Positions 1-8,821 of a stretch of 64,000 bases of DNA are shown here, piece by piece (within the stretch, counting starts at the first letter, position 1; the number at the start of each line of letters is the position of its first letter). The stretch comes from Marinomonas fungiae. Lineage in GTDB: Bacteria > Pseudomonadota > Gammaproteobacteria > Pseudomonadales > Marinomonadaceae. The notes beneath the pieces are model-generated. The model saw only the letters and a program-made list of their open reading frames with translations, did no database searches and was not told the DNA's origin. The translations under genes and the position numbers were made by a program. The stretch is taken from the NCBI RefSeq assembly GCF_001418205.1, contig NZ_LIQF01000007.1:94826-158825 (forward strand), given 5' to 3'.

Positions 1-37
1 ATAACGGAGACTGTTGCGCCGTCGTGACCAACGTCGG

Positions 38-1429
38 TTATTGTTCGAGGGCGCTGCGTTCATCGCTACCTTGCTGACGCTTGCGATCTAATGTTTTACG
101 AGTGATGCCCAGCTGCTTGGCCGCTTGTGTTTTATTGCCGCTGTGCACTTGGAGTACCCGTTCTATATGGCAACACTCCACTTGTTGTAACGTCCAATCT
201 AGCGGGTAGCCTTCCATTGTTGAGGTCGCGTGCGAGCTTGGTTGCAATAGGTCTTGGGGGAACATGCCCAAGAGTAGGCAGCGTTCCACTAGGTTTTTTA
301 ACTCACGAATATTCCCAGGCCAGCGCTGTTGGCGCATGATCTGAAAGTCCGCTTGGGAAAATTGAATGGGTTTTATGGACAGGTCTTTGCTTAGGCGCTG
401 AATTAAGTGCTCGGTTAATATCGGCAGGTCTTGCAGTCGTTCTCGTAACGGCGGCAGCTGACATTGCAACACATTAAGGCGATAAAATAAGTCCTCACGA
501 AAGTGCCCATGTTGGACTTCTTCGACGAGGTTTTTATTCGACGCGGCGATGATGCGCACATCCACTTTTATATCGCGTTCGGTACCTAGGGGACGAATGC
601 GGCCATCTTCTAGCACACGCAGTAATTTTGCCTGCAGGGTGAGCGGCATTTCTGAGATTTCATCAAGAAATAAGGTGCCGTGGTCGGCATAGCTAAATAG
701 GCCTTCTCGGGGTTGGTGGGCATTGGTGAAAGCTCCCTTTACATGGCCGAATAGCTCTGATTCCATGAGTTCGGGTGACAGCGCTGCGCAATTTACTGGA
801 ACAAACGCCCCGTGCCGTCCGCTAAATTGGTGTAAAGCGCGAGCAGCGAGCTCTTTCCCCGTGCCACTTTCACCCTGCAGTAAAACCGCCGAGGGGGCTG
901 GCGCGATACGCTTTATCAAAGTGTTTAATGCCTGAATAGCAGAGCTTTCGCCAATCAAACGAGCCGACTGCTGGTCGTTTAGCTGGCGTTGTAAAACAAA
1001 GTTTTCCCTTGAAAGTCGGCGATGATCGAGGCTTTTCTTAATCGCGGCACGCATTTGCTCAATGCGAAAAGGTTTCAAAATCAGATCGCTGGCGCCTAGG
1101 CGCAAGGCATCGATGGCATGATTCATATCGGCAAACGCAGTCATAAAGATCACATCGCAATGGTTGCCAGCATCGCGCAAGGTCTGAATCCATTGCACGC
1201 CTGAGCGCTCAGGCATACATATGTCCACCACTAATAAATCGTAGTGTTTTTCTAGCCGTAGCAGATCCGCTTGTTGCGTTGAATCCGCACAGTCTACCTC
1301 TCGGTACAGCTTACTTAGTGCTCGCTGTAAAAAATCCCGAATACCTGCTTCGTCATCAACAATTAGTATCGCTATGTCGGACGGCTTAGCCGGGGCGGGC
1401 CGTTCATTCCATTGTTCGTTGATCGCCAT
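38..1429 (-). CDS. Sigma-54-dependent response regulator (NtrC family)
   Basis: A 463-residue two-component activator: receiver domain (about 18-135), AAA+ sigma-54 contact domain (about 158-390) and a C-terminal Fis-type helix-turn-helix. The acidic pair D25-D26 and phospho-acceptor D69 (VVDICMPE) are visible, with Walker A GESGTGKE and Walker B GTLFLDEIS. The sigma-54-contacting loop reads GAFTNA (232-237) instead of the canonical GAFTGA. Such an activator uses ATP hydrolysis to open sigma-54 promoters after phosphorylation by a cognate histidine kinase. No kinase is seen here; the next gene downstream lies beyond the left edge of the window. Its regulon cannot be named from sequence. The family call is firm, the biological role unknown. 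Confidence 0.93.
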   Translation of the reverse strand: MAINEQWNERPAPAKPSDIAILIVDDEAGIRDFLQRALSKLYREVDCADSTQQADLLRLEKHYDLLVVDICMPERSGVQWIQTLRDAGNHCDVIFMTAFADMNHAIDALRLGASDLILKPFRIEQMRAAIKKSLDHRRLSRENFVLQRQLNDQQSARLIGESSAIQALNTLIKRIAPAPSAVLLQGESGTGKELAARALHQFSGRHGAFVPVNCAALSPELMESELFGHVKGAFTNAHQPREGLFSYADHGTLFLDEISEMPLTLQAKLLRVLEDGRIRPLGTERDIKVDVRIIAASNKNLVEEVQHGHFREDLFYRLNVLQCQLPPLRERLQDLPILTEHLIQRLSKDLSIKPIQFSQADFQIMRQQRWPGNIRELKNLVERCLLLGMFPQDLLQPSSHATSTMEGYPLDWTLQQVECCHIERVLQVHSGNKTQAAKQLGITRKTLDRKRQQGSDERSALEQ

Positions 1430-1712
1430 CTTTATTGTTCTTGTATTGCTTAAGTGGGTCAGCGAACACCGTCGCCGTTGCTATTCAATGTAACGTGCAG
1501 GGCTTGAAAGTGGAAGACTCAAAGCGATCCGAAAACGACCTGTTGTAAAGGGGAGTAAGAGGAATGCAGCAAACAGGGAGAAAAAGGGGAACGGCAGTGC
1601 AACCTTAGCAGGGCGGTTGAAATATCAGTCTACGTCGTTAAGTCTATTAGTACGGATGAGCAAACAGCTCCGTTGTAGAAACTCAAACACAAAGCAAGTA
1701 ACCAAGGAGAAC

Positions 1713-2168
1713 ATGATGTTACAACATACACCAGAGGTTAATCATATTGCAGACATTATCAAAGTCATGAACAGTGGCATTGAGTTTTACCAAGAAGCAA
1801 AAGAGAAAATAGACCGTCCTGAATACACCAGCTTCTTTAACCGTATGATTGATGCCAAGGAGTCTGCGGTATTTGAACTGCAAAAGTATGCGGTAGTGGA
1901 GAAAGGCGATTTGGAAACGGGTTCAGATTCGATGACAGAGGCGCGTAAAATTTACACTAAACTGGTCGATAAAATTTCCACAGGAAGTAGCGCTGAAAAC
2001 TATGTAGATCAGCTTGAAGAAGTGGAAGACAAGGTGCTAGAAGAGATAAATGAAGCACTGGCAAAGGATCAGGCGCCGGATTGTGAAGCGACTCTACACC
2101 GTGTCAAAGTGCGTATGAAAGAGTGTCACGACGAAATGCGTATGTTGCAAAATGGTCTAGTGCATTAA
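1713..2168 (+). CDS. PA2169/DUF2383-like four-helix-bundle protein
   Basis: A 151-residue, strongly helical, acidic and soluble protein resembling the PA2169-type (DUF2383) four-helix-bundle proteins, which are ferritin-like in architecture and of unsettled function. The helices carry Glu, His and Asp residues (EFYQEAKEKI, MIDAKESAVFEL, CHDEMRML near the C-terminus). The reading frame is open further upstream, but the ATG at 1713 is preferred because AAGGAG precedes it by 4-5 bases and the upstream codons look non-coding. The gene stands alone between the divergent response regulator and a terminator. Family assignment is by remembered resemblance and length; metal binding is not demonstrated. 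Confidence 0.7.
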   Translation: MMLQHTPEVNHIADIIKVMNSGIEFYQEAKEKIDRPEYTSFFNRMIDAKESAVFELQKYAVVEKGDLETGSDSMTEARKIYTKLVDKISTGSSAENYVDQLEEVEDKVLEEINEALAKDQAPDCEATLHRVKVRMKECHDEMRMLQNGLVH

Positions 2169-2187
2169 ATCATTGAGCAATGATTAA

Positions 2188-2220
2188 GGGCCGCTTTCAG
2201 AATTGAAAGCGGCCCTTTTG
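2188..2220 (+). terminator. Rho-independent terminator
   Basis: An 11-bp perfect stem (GGGCCGCTTTC / GAAAGCGGCCC) with a 6-base loop followed by TTTTG, 20 bases after the stop of the four-helix-bundle gene and just before the end of the convergent DUF1460 gene. Confidence 0.9.
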
Positions 2221-2223
2221 TGT

Positions 2224-3135
2224 TTAGAAGTGCGCTTGCTGTACGTTAAAGCCCTTTAATGTGGCGTTATCCCGGTACTTGGCAAAGTACTCAATAAAGT
2301 CCTCATCGGTGACCTCTTTTTTCAACTGGCTGGCATGACGCAAAAACAGCTGTCCGTCTTTGCGCACAGCAATGGATTGATGGGTGATGTTGAGGTTGGT
2401 GCCGATCCACTTTTTCACATCATAGTCCGGGCGTACCATGCTGATGATGCTACCGTTAGGTATACGATCGAGTAACGCTTGGTTGATCTGATCTCCCTGA
2501 AAGACTGCCGTAAGTGGTACATAAGCCGTGCTGACGCTTTGCGCTTGAAAAGCTTGGCCTTCATGGTGAAGGGCATCCAGTCGTTCTTGCTTGTTGACCG
2601 AGTCCGGCAGACTCTGTAAACGATCCTCTTTCATGGCCTGATACCAAGCAGGCTTATCAATCAAGGTGGTAGCGATTAATGTCTCGGCTTGGCCGACTTG
2701 CGTGGTAATGTCCTGTAAAAGCCCTTGATTGTTTGGCAGCCAATCAGCACTGGCAAAATGGTTGCGGGTAACAAATGACACTAGGCCATCTTGGTAGCGA
2801 ATCTTATTGATGTTATCGGCAAAGTCGTGACTGGATGTCGACAGTGCACCAGCCAATACGGTTTCTACATAAGTGGTGCAGTCGAACACATCAAAGCGAT
2901 ACAAGGGGTCGCGATCATATTGGCCAAACTCTCCTTCGCCAAGATTACCGTCAACGTAAGGTGCTCCCAGCAGACTGGCACTGAGCTGTACGATGCGTTG
3001 CTCTGTCGAGGCGGAGGCCGCTACTTGATTGTCAATCAGAGCGTAATACTGTTCAGCTGTAGTCGCCTGTGCAAGATAAATAGAGCATGGCATCAGGATA
3101 CTGAAAAGCACCGCTTTATAACGCTTGGAAGACAT
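2224..3135 (-). CDS. DUF1460 family exported protein (amidase-like NlpC/P60 fold)
   Basis: A 303-residue protein with an N-terminal hydrophobic export signal (about residues 8-24, ending near AQA). The body matches DUF1460: LLGAPYVDGNLGEGEFGQ, then FDCTTYVETVLAGAL with the expected catalytic cysteine, IRYQDGLVSFVTRNHFASADW with a His, and a C-terminal part containing ISMVRPDYDVKKWIGTNLNITHQSIAV and LRHASQLKK. Structures in this family show an N-acetylmuramoyl-L-alanine-amidase-like or NlpC/P60 fold, so a periplasmic peptidoglycan-related hydrolase is likely. Substrate is not known. It is convergent with the preceding gene and ends at the shared terminator. Confidence 0.82.
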   Translation of the reverse strand: MSSKRYKAVLFSILMPCSIYLAQATTAEQYYALIDNQVAASASTEQRIVQLSASLLGAPYVDGNLGEGEFGQYDRDPLYRFDVFDCTTYVETVLAGALSTSSHDFADNINKIRYQDGLVSFVTRNHFASADWLPNNQGLLQDITTQVGQAETLIATTLIDKPAWYQAMKEDRLQSLPDSVNKQERLDALHHEGQAFQAQSVSTAYVPLTAVFQGDQINQALLDRIPNGSIISMVRPDYDVKKWIGTNLNITHQSIAVRKDGQLFLRHASQLKKEVTDEDFIEYFAKYRDNATLKGFNVQQAHF

Positions 3136-3298
3136 AATGGACCTTGAGTAAATATTTTCTTGGGCTCAGTGTGCATCAGCTGGAGTGTGGATGCCAGCGT
3201 ACTTACATTTTGTAGTGGCTTGTTTTCTATGTGTTGGTTTTTTACAAGCGATATATCGGCCAAGCTTGCTATGCTTGATTGAATAGGAGGTTTCTAGC

Positions 3299-4090
3299 GT
3301 GGACAGAGTGGACTACTTCAGCACATCAGATCAAGCCCTGAGTTTGATTGAAGGGCGTTATCAGCGTTTTAAATTCCAACGCCATTACCATTTGGATTAT
3401 CACTTTGGCTTGATTTTGGAGGGGCAGCAGCGCTTCGTTTACCAAGGAAGTCGTTATTTGGCTGGGCCTGGGGATCTAGTATTGATGCCGCCCGATGAAT
3501 TACATGACGGGCATTCTTTCTCAGAGTCGGGCTACCGTAGTCAGGTTTTTGCCCTTGAGCCGAGCTGGCTGATAAACCAGTTGGATGCTCACTCGTCAAC
3601 ATGCTTAAGCTTCACTCATCCGTTAATACGAGACCCACAAGTGTTTTCTCATTTGTGTCAGGCCCATCACGCTTTACGACAAGGCAATCTTTCCCAGTTA
3701 GCGCAAGACTGCTTACCTTACGAGACTTTTGGGCCTTTAATTGATCGTTATAGCCATGAAAAATCCTCTGAACCGAAGCATTTAGGGTCACAAACCCTCG
3801 TGACGTTACGAGATTATTTAATGGCTCATTTGTCTGAGTCGATTCACCTGTGGCAATTGGCAAATATGTGCAGCCTAAGTCCGACACAATTTCAGCGTCA
3901 CTTTAAAGCGACCTTTGGCCTGACGCCCTATGCATGGTTAACAAGGCTACGCCTAGAGCAAGCCATGAAGTTGCTTAAAGCGGGTGTGTTAGGAACTGAC
4001 GTTGCGCACCAAGTTGGCTTTTATGATCAAGCCCATTTTAGTAAAGCGTTTAAGCAATGCTTCGGCGTCTCTCCCTCACAAATACGTTAG
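3299..4090 (+). CDS. AraC family transcriptional regulator with cupin sensor
   Basis: A 263-residue regulator with an AraC-type N-terminal cupin (HYHLDYHFGLILEG, GPGDLVLMPPDELHDGH) and two C-terminal helix-turn-helices (IHLWQLANMCSLSPTQFQRHFKATFGLTPYAWLTRLRLEQA, then VAHQVGFYDQAHFSKAFKQCFGVSPSQIR described by its ends). The start is GTG at 3299, with AGGAGG nine bases upstream; no ATG is better placed. Cupin-AraC proteins of this type often control amino-acid exporters, and a LysE-family gene lies 1 kb downstream at 5093, but a broken gene intervenes, so the pairing is only inferred. Confidence 0.9.
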   Translation: MDRVDYFSTSDQALSLIEGRYQRFKFQRHYHLDYHFGLILEGQQRFVYQGSRYLAGPGDLVLMPPDELHDGHSFSESGYRSQVFALEPSWLINQLDAHSSTCLSFTHPLIRDPQVFSHLCQAHHALRQGNLSQLAQDCLPYETFGPLIDRYSHEKSSEPKHLGSQTLVTLRDYLMAHLSESIHLWQLANMCSLSPTQFQRHFKATFGLTPYAWLTRLRLEQAMKLLKAGVLGTDVAHQVGFYDQAHFSKAFKQCFGVSPSQIR

Positions 4091-4236
4091 TGATTGCTTG
4101 CCAATGGCGTTCCTGTAGTGGGCAAAAACTTGCCCTATCATGTGAATCTTTCTCTGTAATATCATGATTTATAAGGGTGTTTTTTCTGGCCTAGGATTTG
4201 CTGTGGTACTCCTAATACGACAAGGAGGAAATAAAG

Positions 4237-4962
4237 ATGCAAATCCATGGATCTCAATATGCAATATCGTCTGCAACAGGTTTTCCTGCGACACCTAAAC
4301 AGCAGCGTGACCTTGAGCAAGAGTTTCAATATTTTGAGCAAGAGCGTAAGAATAATGCGCAACAGCCTTGGTATTACAGCCATGTGGATGACCCCCAGTC
4401 TAATCCTATAGATCCCGCACCTAAACGTCAGACTGATCGTGAGAACTGGAGTATCGAAGGAGTGGGGGGCTATGATGTGGTGGTGTCGGGACACATGTTA
4501 GACAGCCATGATGATCACGGGCTGAGCTGGGATGTGCCTGCAGAAATGCATCGTGCAAGCTATTGGCAGGAGGCCATCGAAAACGTGACGCATATTGAAG
4601 CGAAGTTCTCTGAGGCGGTGCCTTACCAAGGTTCGGGGCGTATACATTCTATCTGAGATAATATTCACGGCCTTTCATTAGCCCAGAATGAAGCACAGTC
4701 TTCCCTGCAAAAGGTCCAACAAGCATTAGAGCGTATCGAATTATTGAACGTTGAAAAGGCTCTGCAAAAAGAGTACGGCTCTGATGTTAAATTGGCTTAT
4801 GACTACGACTCGATGGCTTACGTGATGTTGAAACCTGGCGATGGCCGCTACGACGAAGTGAAAACGGGCAAGGACTTTTTAAAGGGATTAAAACACGATA
4901 TTGGTGCTGATCTTGTTCCTAAAGATGTTTTGAATCTGTACCGCAAAGCAGGTTATGTGTGA
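4237..4962 (+). pseudogene. Unknown protein gene interrupted by an in-frame TGA
   Basis: Two open segments, 4237-4656 (139 codons) and the frame continuing to 4962, are in the same reading frame and separated by a single TGA at 4654-4656. The frame after it stays open and protein-like immediately (DNIHGLSLAQNEAQ, a coiled-coil-like stretch, then LNVEKALQKEYGSDVKLAYD). Reading through gives about 241 residues. The start has an excellent AAGGAGGA box 7 bases before the ATG. The downstream part alone would need a TTG start at 4744 without a convincing ribosome site. I recognise no domain: the first half is Gln/Asp rich and soluble, the last 60 residues mixed alpha/beta. The simplest reading is a recent nonsense mutation (for example from CGA or TGG). 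Confidence 0.65.
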
Positions 4963-5092
4963 TTCAGAGAAGTTTGCATTGGGGTGAGTTCTATCATTCC
5001 GAACGCTTGTCATGAGCAACTCGCTGCTATTTTTTTACAAGCAATATGCCCTTTACTTGGCAGACAATGTTGTCTTTGATAAAGGAGTTAGC

Positions 5093-5734
5093 ATGAACGA
5101 AGCTCATATTTTACTGACCTTGGCAGCCGTGCATTTTGTCGCATTGATGAGTCCAGGACCTGACTTTGCCTTAGTGGTACAAAACGCTGCACGCTTTGGT
5201 CGACAAACCGGCTTTTATATTGCTTTAGGTTTATCGTTGAGCATCTTGCTGCATGCCGTATTAAGTATTACGGGTGTGAGTTATTTGATTCAACAGCACC
5301 CATTGATTTTTATGTTGCTGCAAACGGCGGGAGGAACGTATCTATTGTATCTTGGCGTCGGAGCACTTCGAGCAACGTGTCTGAATTGGCAGCAATCCGC
5401 TACACCGCTCACTGCTGGGGTGTTATTAACGAATAAGCGCCAAGCTTTCACAAAAGGCTTCTTGACCAATTTATTAAATCCTAAGGCATTGGTTTTCTTC
5501 GCTAGCTTAATGTCGAGTTTGATCCCAATCAGTATGTCGTGGAGTGGTAAGGGGGTGGCTTTAATGGTTATTTGGAGCTTATCCCTATTTTGGTTTGCTT
5601 CCTTAGCATGGCTGCTAACGAGACCAAATTTACAGCGTAAAATGCTCAACGCTGGGCGCTATATCGATCTGCTTTGCGGGGTGTTTTTCAGCTTATTGGG
5701 TGGGTTTATTCTTTGGCAAGTGCTAGCAGGTTAG
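5093..5734 (+). CDS. LysE/RhtB family amino-acid exporter
   Basis: A 213-residue inner-membrane protein with about six hydrophobic segments and the family signature near the N-terminus (LMSPGPDFALVVQNAARFGR) plus the NLLNPKALVFFASLMSS motif in the middle. RhtB/LysE proteins export amino acids such as homoserine, threonine or lysine by proton exchange. The reading frame is open to 5012, but the ATG at 5093 follows AAAGGAG by 5 bases and restores the usual family length, so it is chosen. Monocistronic, ending at a strong bidirectional terminator. The exact substrate cannot be told from sequence; RhtC-like proteins are the nearest remembered resemblance. Confidence 0.9.
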   Translation: MNEAHILLTLAAVHFVALMSPGPDFALVVQNAARFGRQTGFYIALGLSLSILLHAVLSITGVSYLIQQHPLIFMLLQTAGGTYLLYLGVGALRATCLNWQQSATPLTAGVLLTNKRQAFTKGFLTNLLNPKALVFFASLMSSLIPISMSWSGKGVALMVIWSLSLFWFASLAWLLTRPNLQRKMLNAGRYIDLLCGVFFSLLGGFILWQVLAG

Positions 5735-5743
5735 CCAGGTAAT

Positions 5744-5779
5744 AAAAAGGGGCGATACCTTGCGGTATCGCCCCTTTTT
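5744..5779. terminator. Bidirectional rho-independent terminator
   Basis: A 16-bp perfect inverted repeat (AAAAAGGGGCGATACC / GGTATCGCCCCTTTTT) around a 4-base loop, A-rich on one side and T-rich on the other. It sits between the LysE gene and the convergent cold-shock gene and can serve both. Confidence 0.93.
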
Positions 5780-5801
5780 AATGTGCTGCTTTAATTAAAA
5801 A

Positions 5802-6011
5802 TTAAAGAGCAACGATGTTCTCAGCTTGAGGGCCTTTTTGGCCTTGAGTTACTTCAAACTCAACTTTTTGGCCTTCAGCCAAAGTTTTGAAGCCGTTGCC
5901 TTGGATAGCACGGAAGTGAGCGAATACGTCAGGACCGTTTTCTTGTTGAATGAAACCAAAGCCTTTAGTTTCGTTGAACCATTTAACTGTACCAGTTGTT
6001 TTAGTAGACAT
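5802..6011 (-). CDS. Cold-shock protein (CspA family)
   Basis: A 69-residue single OB-fold cold-shock domain: [15 protein letters not shown] with the RNP1 motif KGFGFI, and VFAHF for RNP2, ending QAENIVAL. These small cytoplasmic proteins bind single-stranded RNA and DNA and act as RNA chaperones. The RNP2 reads FAHFRAI where HFSAI is commonest, a mild variation. The ATG follows AGGATATTTATT. The leader of about 190 bases up to the next gene is AT-rich with a small GCCTG-TAA-CAGGC hairpin at 6043-6055, so cold-responsive leader control is possible but unproven. Which Csp paralogue it is cannot be settled. Confidence 0.96.
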   Translation of the reverse strand: MSTKTTGTVKWFNETKGFGFIQQENGPDVFAHFRAIQGNGFKTLAEGQKVEFEVTQGQKGPQAENIVAL

Positions 6012-6201
6012 AATAAATATCCTGTAGATAAAAAATAAGGGTGCCTGTAACAGGCGGATGTAGCGGAGAAATAGACAATATTTTAAATCTTACAAGACGA
6101 AGGACTACTTTTAATAACACGACGTAACGAGATATAAAAACTCAAACTCTCTAGCTGCTGATTAATGTATAGACAGCAGTTAACTAAGTCAAAGGTTATT
6201 T

Positions 6202-6678
6202 TCATAAAAATGAAAATAAATTTTCTGACCCGTACAGAAGTGCCGGATATAAAACGCAGATTAGTAACAGCGCTCCTAGCCAAGCAACCCATTGGAACAC
6301 CGGTTTTTGCGTTTTGTGGCGATAACGTTGCTGGCTATACAAGGCACCCAAGCCCCCACCAAACAAAGCCAATAGATGCAACACTAACTCAGGGATACGT
6401 TCTTTTTTCCCTTGAACGGCTTTACGCTTATCGAGCCAGTAAAACCAAGGAAGCACAATCACATTCTGGCTGATCACAAACCCGCTGAGCAGCCAAATAT
6501 CGAGCGGTTGAAATGCCTCGACAAATTGGAATTGGCGATTGAGCCAAATCGCCGAAAACATTACCAGACCGCTTGTAACCAAGCTTAACAACAAGCAAAG
6601 GATGAACCATTTGCGATAAATAGCTGGCATGTCACAGATCCTGTTTCGTGATTGATGAGCAATATTTGATGTGGTCAT
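6202..6678 (-). CDS. DUF1294 family membrane protein
   Basis: A 158-residue membrane protein with about four hydrophobic segments. The DUF1294 hallmark is clear: WFYWLDKRKAVQGKKERIPE, LLALFGGGLGALYSQQRYRHKT and KPVFQWVAWLG. Function unknown; in other bacteria the domain is often joined to a cold-shock domain, and here a separate cold-shock gene lies immediately downstream on the same strand. The start at 6678 overlaps the upstream MgtC-family stop by one base (TAATG), implying translational coupling. An internal ATG at 6630 (MPAIYRKW), with AGGA about nine bases before, would also suit the family length. Confidence 0.85.
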   Translation of the reverse strand: MTTSNIAHQSRNRICDMPAIYRKWFILCLLLSLVTSGLVMFSAIWLNRQFQFVEAFQPLDIWLLSGFVISQNVIVLPWFYWLDKRKAVQGKKERIPELVLHLLALFGGGLGALYSQQRYRHKTQKPVFQWVAWLGALLLICVLYPALLYGSENLFSFL

Positions 6679-7931
6679 TAAGCCATGACTGCTAAGCCTA
6701 ATCCCACTGTGCTGGCAATGATTAAGGGGATGCTGGCACGTCTCAGCATGGCTTGTCCGCCAATCACGCCTGTCATGCCTGCTTTGAGTAAACCATTAAC
6801 GGTGGCGGCGATGACTATCCCTAACACGGCAGTTTCAAGTGCCAAGCCGTCGCGACTCATACCGGAAAGTGAAAGGTTAATGGGATCAACGTCTGCGACG
6901 CCAGAGGCAGCGGCAAGCATAAAGACGCCAGCGTCTCCTAAGGTGGCTTTCAAACCACTGCTAAGCAGTAAAATACCGGTTAGCAAAGCGCCGAAGCCAA
7001 GGGCTGACCAGAGTGAAAGTGGTGATGCGGGCGGTGCGACATGTTCAGGCACACTTTGGTTGCCGCGATACCAAAGCCAAAGTGCCGGAAGGTAAGTCAT
7101 GGCTGCCATGGTTAAGGTGGGAATGGCCAGCGGTTGTAACAGCTCTGGGTTAATGACGCTGGCAACCAAAAGGACTCGAGGGTACATGGTGCCACAAGCA
7201 AACAGCACGCCTGCAGCCAGTAGAGGTGATGCTTGTGGCATTTGTTTTGCCATTTTGGAAAATTGCAGCGTCAGAGCGGTAGACGATGCCAACCCTGCAA
7301 ACAGCGCGGTTGCCATAATGCCTTTTCTTGCACCCGCAAATTTCATGGCGAAATAACTGACAAATGAAATACTGGAAATCAGCACCACCATCCACCAGAT
7401 TTTGTAGGGGTTTAGTGCATCCCAAGGCCCCATATCTTCGTTTGGAATAACTGACAAAATGACCACAGAAATGATCAACAGTTCTAATGCGGCCCAGAGC
7501 TCTTTCTTTTCAATCAACCACAGCCAACGGTGCAACTCACCTTTGAGGCTGAGTAGTAAGGTCGTGATAATGGCTAATGAAGCCGCTTCGGTCACGTAGC
7601 CAACCATGACCATGGCACCAAAACAAAAGGCTAAAAGGGAGGCAATTAAGGAAGTTAGAGAAGAGCGCTCTCGAGTGCTGTTTATCACGTAAGAAGCGGT
7701 CAACGCGAGCGCTAAACCAATAAAAAACACCCCCAATAAAAAAGTACCAAGCTGCTCCGAAAGCATTGCTGATACGGCACCGAGCAACGAAATCAAACCG
7801 TACGTGCGTAGCCCCGCGACTCGAGAACCTTCTTTTTGGTCGCGATACTTAAAACCACGCTCAACACCAATCAGCAGCCCTAACGACAACGCAATACCCA
7901 GCAATACAATTGAAGACTCACCTAATTGCAT
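6678..7931 (-). CDS. MgtC/SapB family membrane protein with DUF4010 domain
   Basis: A 417-residue, strongly hydrophobic protein with about a dozen membrane segments. The N-terminal third is an MgtC/SapB domain (LSLGLLIGVERG, EGSRVAGLRTYGLISLLGA); the remainder is the DUF4010 type, including KFAGARKGIMATALFAGLASSTALTLQFS, and ending in a conserved glycine-rich segment (AAASGVADVDPINLSLS). This architecture is distinct from the short virulence-associated MgtC; function is unknown, possibly in ion or envelope homeostasis. It forms a two-gene unit with the DUF1294 protein through a TAATG overlap. The ATG at 7931 starts directly at the first membrane helix. Confidence 0.88.
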   Translation of the reverse strand: MQLGESSIVLLGIALSLGLLIGVERGFKYRDQKEGSRVAGLRTYGLISLLGAVSAMLSEQLGTFLLGVFFIGLALALTASYVINSTRERSSLTSLIASLLAFCFGAMVMVGYVTEAASLAIITTLLLSLKGELHRWLWLIEKKELWAALELLIISVVILSVIPNEDMGPWDALNPYKIWWMVVLISSISFVSYFAMKFAGARKGIMATALFAGLASSTALTLQFSKMAKQMPQASPLLAAGVLFACGTMYPRVLLVASVINPELLQPLAIPTLTMAAMTYLPALWLWYRGNQSVPEHVAPPASPLSLWSALGFGALLTGILLLSSGLKATLGDAGVFMLAAASGVADVDPINLSLSGMSRDGLALETAVLGIVIAATVNGLLKAGMTGVIGGQAMLRRASIPLIIASTVGLGLAVMA

Positions 7932-8025
7932 AGCACCATCCTATTGTTTTGAAAATAAGAGGAACAACCTTTTCCTTACTTGAAGCGTATCACAAGCGTC
8001 TAAAAATAGAGCCGTTATTGATGAG

Positions 8026-8805
8026 TTAAAGCGTGTTTAATTGTGCCTGAATGTTTGAAACAGTTGTTAATAACGGTTGTGCATAATCCTTAGCAAACAC
8101 AGCTTCGCTAGCAAACAGTTTGGGCCACACTAAGTTAATACAAGCTCGAACTTTGCCATCCATAACCAGTGGCGCTGCAATGGCGCGCAGCTCGTCACTG
8201 GACTCGCGTTCACCAAAGTAGGAGGGTGCCCGAAAGGCAAAGCCTTGCTGACGAATCTGCTCGCGCATCGCAGGCCAAATTTTGGAAAAATGCTGTTGAT
8301 CATTGGTTTTGCAACGGGTGGATTGCCATGCTTGTCGTAGATAACGCTCGCAAACGTCAGGCTCGCTGAAGGCCAGTAATGCGCGGCCTGCCGCTGAGCG
8401 AAGTAAGTCGACCTGAGTTTGAATACGACAATGTGTTAAGTGCAAACGAGTGAGAGCACGGGTACTTTCGACTAGAACGAGTCGATCATCAATAGGGATG
8501 AAAATGTCCGACGGCCACAGCACTTGGTCGGTTAGGGCTTCGGCGTGTCGGCAGATGATTTCAATGAGTGGCTGTTCCGCTGGAGGAATATGGATTTCAG
8601 TCTGCTGGGGGAGCAGTACATTGCTACGATAACGTTGGTCGAGCAGATTCTGTCTCACTAGCCCTTGCTCACACAGACGCTTTAATAGTCGGTGAGTGGT
8701 GCTTTTGGGTATGAGGGTGCGTTGCGACAATTCTGACAAGGTCAACCCTTGAGCATTTCCAAGCTCGGTTAAGATTTGGATTCCACGATCAAGGGCTAGT
8801 GTCAT
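8026..8805 (-). CDS. IclR family transcriptional regulator
   Basis: A 259-residue regulator: N-terminal winged helix-turn-helix (LDRGIQILTELGNAQGLTLSELSQ then IPKSTTHRLLKRLCEQGLV) and an IclR effector domain with LLRSAAGRALLAF, IRQQGFAFR, ELRAIAAPLVMDGKVRACINLVWP. IclR proteins bind small carboxylic or aromatic effectors and act as dimers on palindromic sites. The gene begins 16 bases after the metallo-hydrolase gene on the same strand, so the two probably share a transcript. A perfect 23-bp palindrome at 9847-9869, upstream of the pair, is a candidate operator. Effector unknown. Confidence 0.93.
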   Translation of the reverse strand: MTLALDRGIQILTELGNAQGLTLSELSQRTLIPKSTTHRLLKRLCEQGLVRQNLLDQRYRSNVLLPQQTEIHIPPAEQPLIEIICRHAEALTDQVLWPSDIFIPIDDRLVLVESTRALTRLHLTHCRIQTQVDLLRSAAGRALLAFSEPDVCERYLRQAWQSTRCKTNDQQHFSKIWPAMREQIRQQGFAFRAPSYFGERESSDELRAIAAPLVMDGKVRACINLVWPKLFASEAVFAKDYAQPLLTTVSNIQAQLNTL

Positions 8806-8821
8806 CTAAGGCTCTCGTTAA

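Noticed and set aside
4654..4656. In-frame TGA as a selenocysteine codon
   Set aside because: No clear hairpin directly after it and no selenoprotein-like context; a nonsense mutation is simpler.
6083..6473. Short frames around the cold-shock leader and DUF1294 gene
   Set aside because: They overlap established genes on the other strand and lack start signals.
6685..7095. Open frame opposite the MgtC-family gene
   Set aside because: Composition mirrors the hydrophobic helices on the other strand; no start signal.
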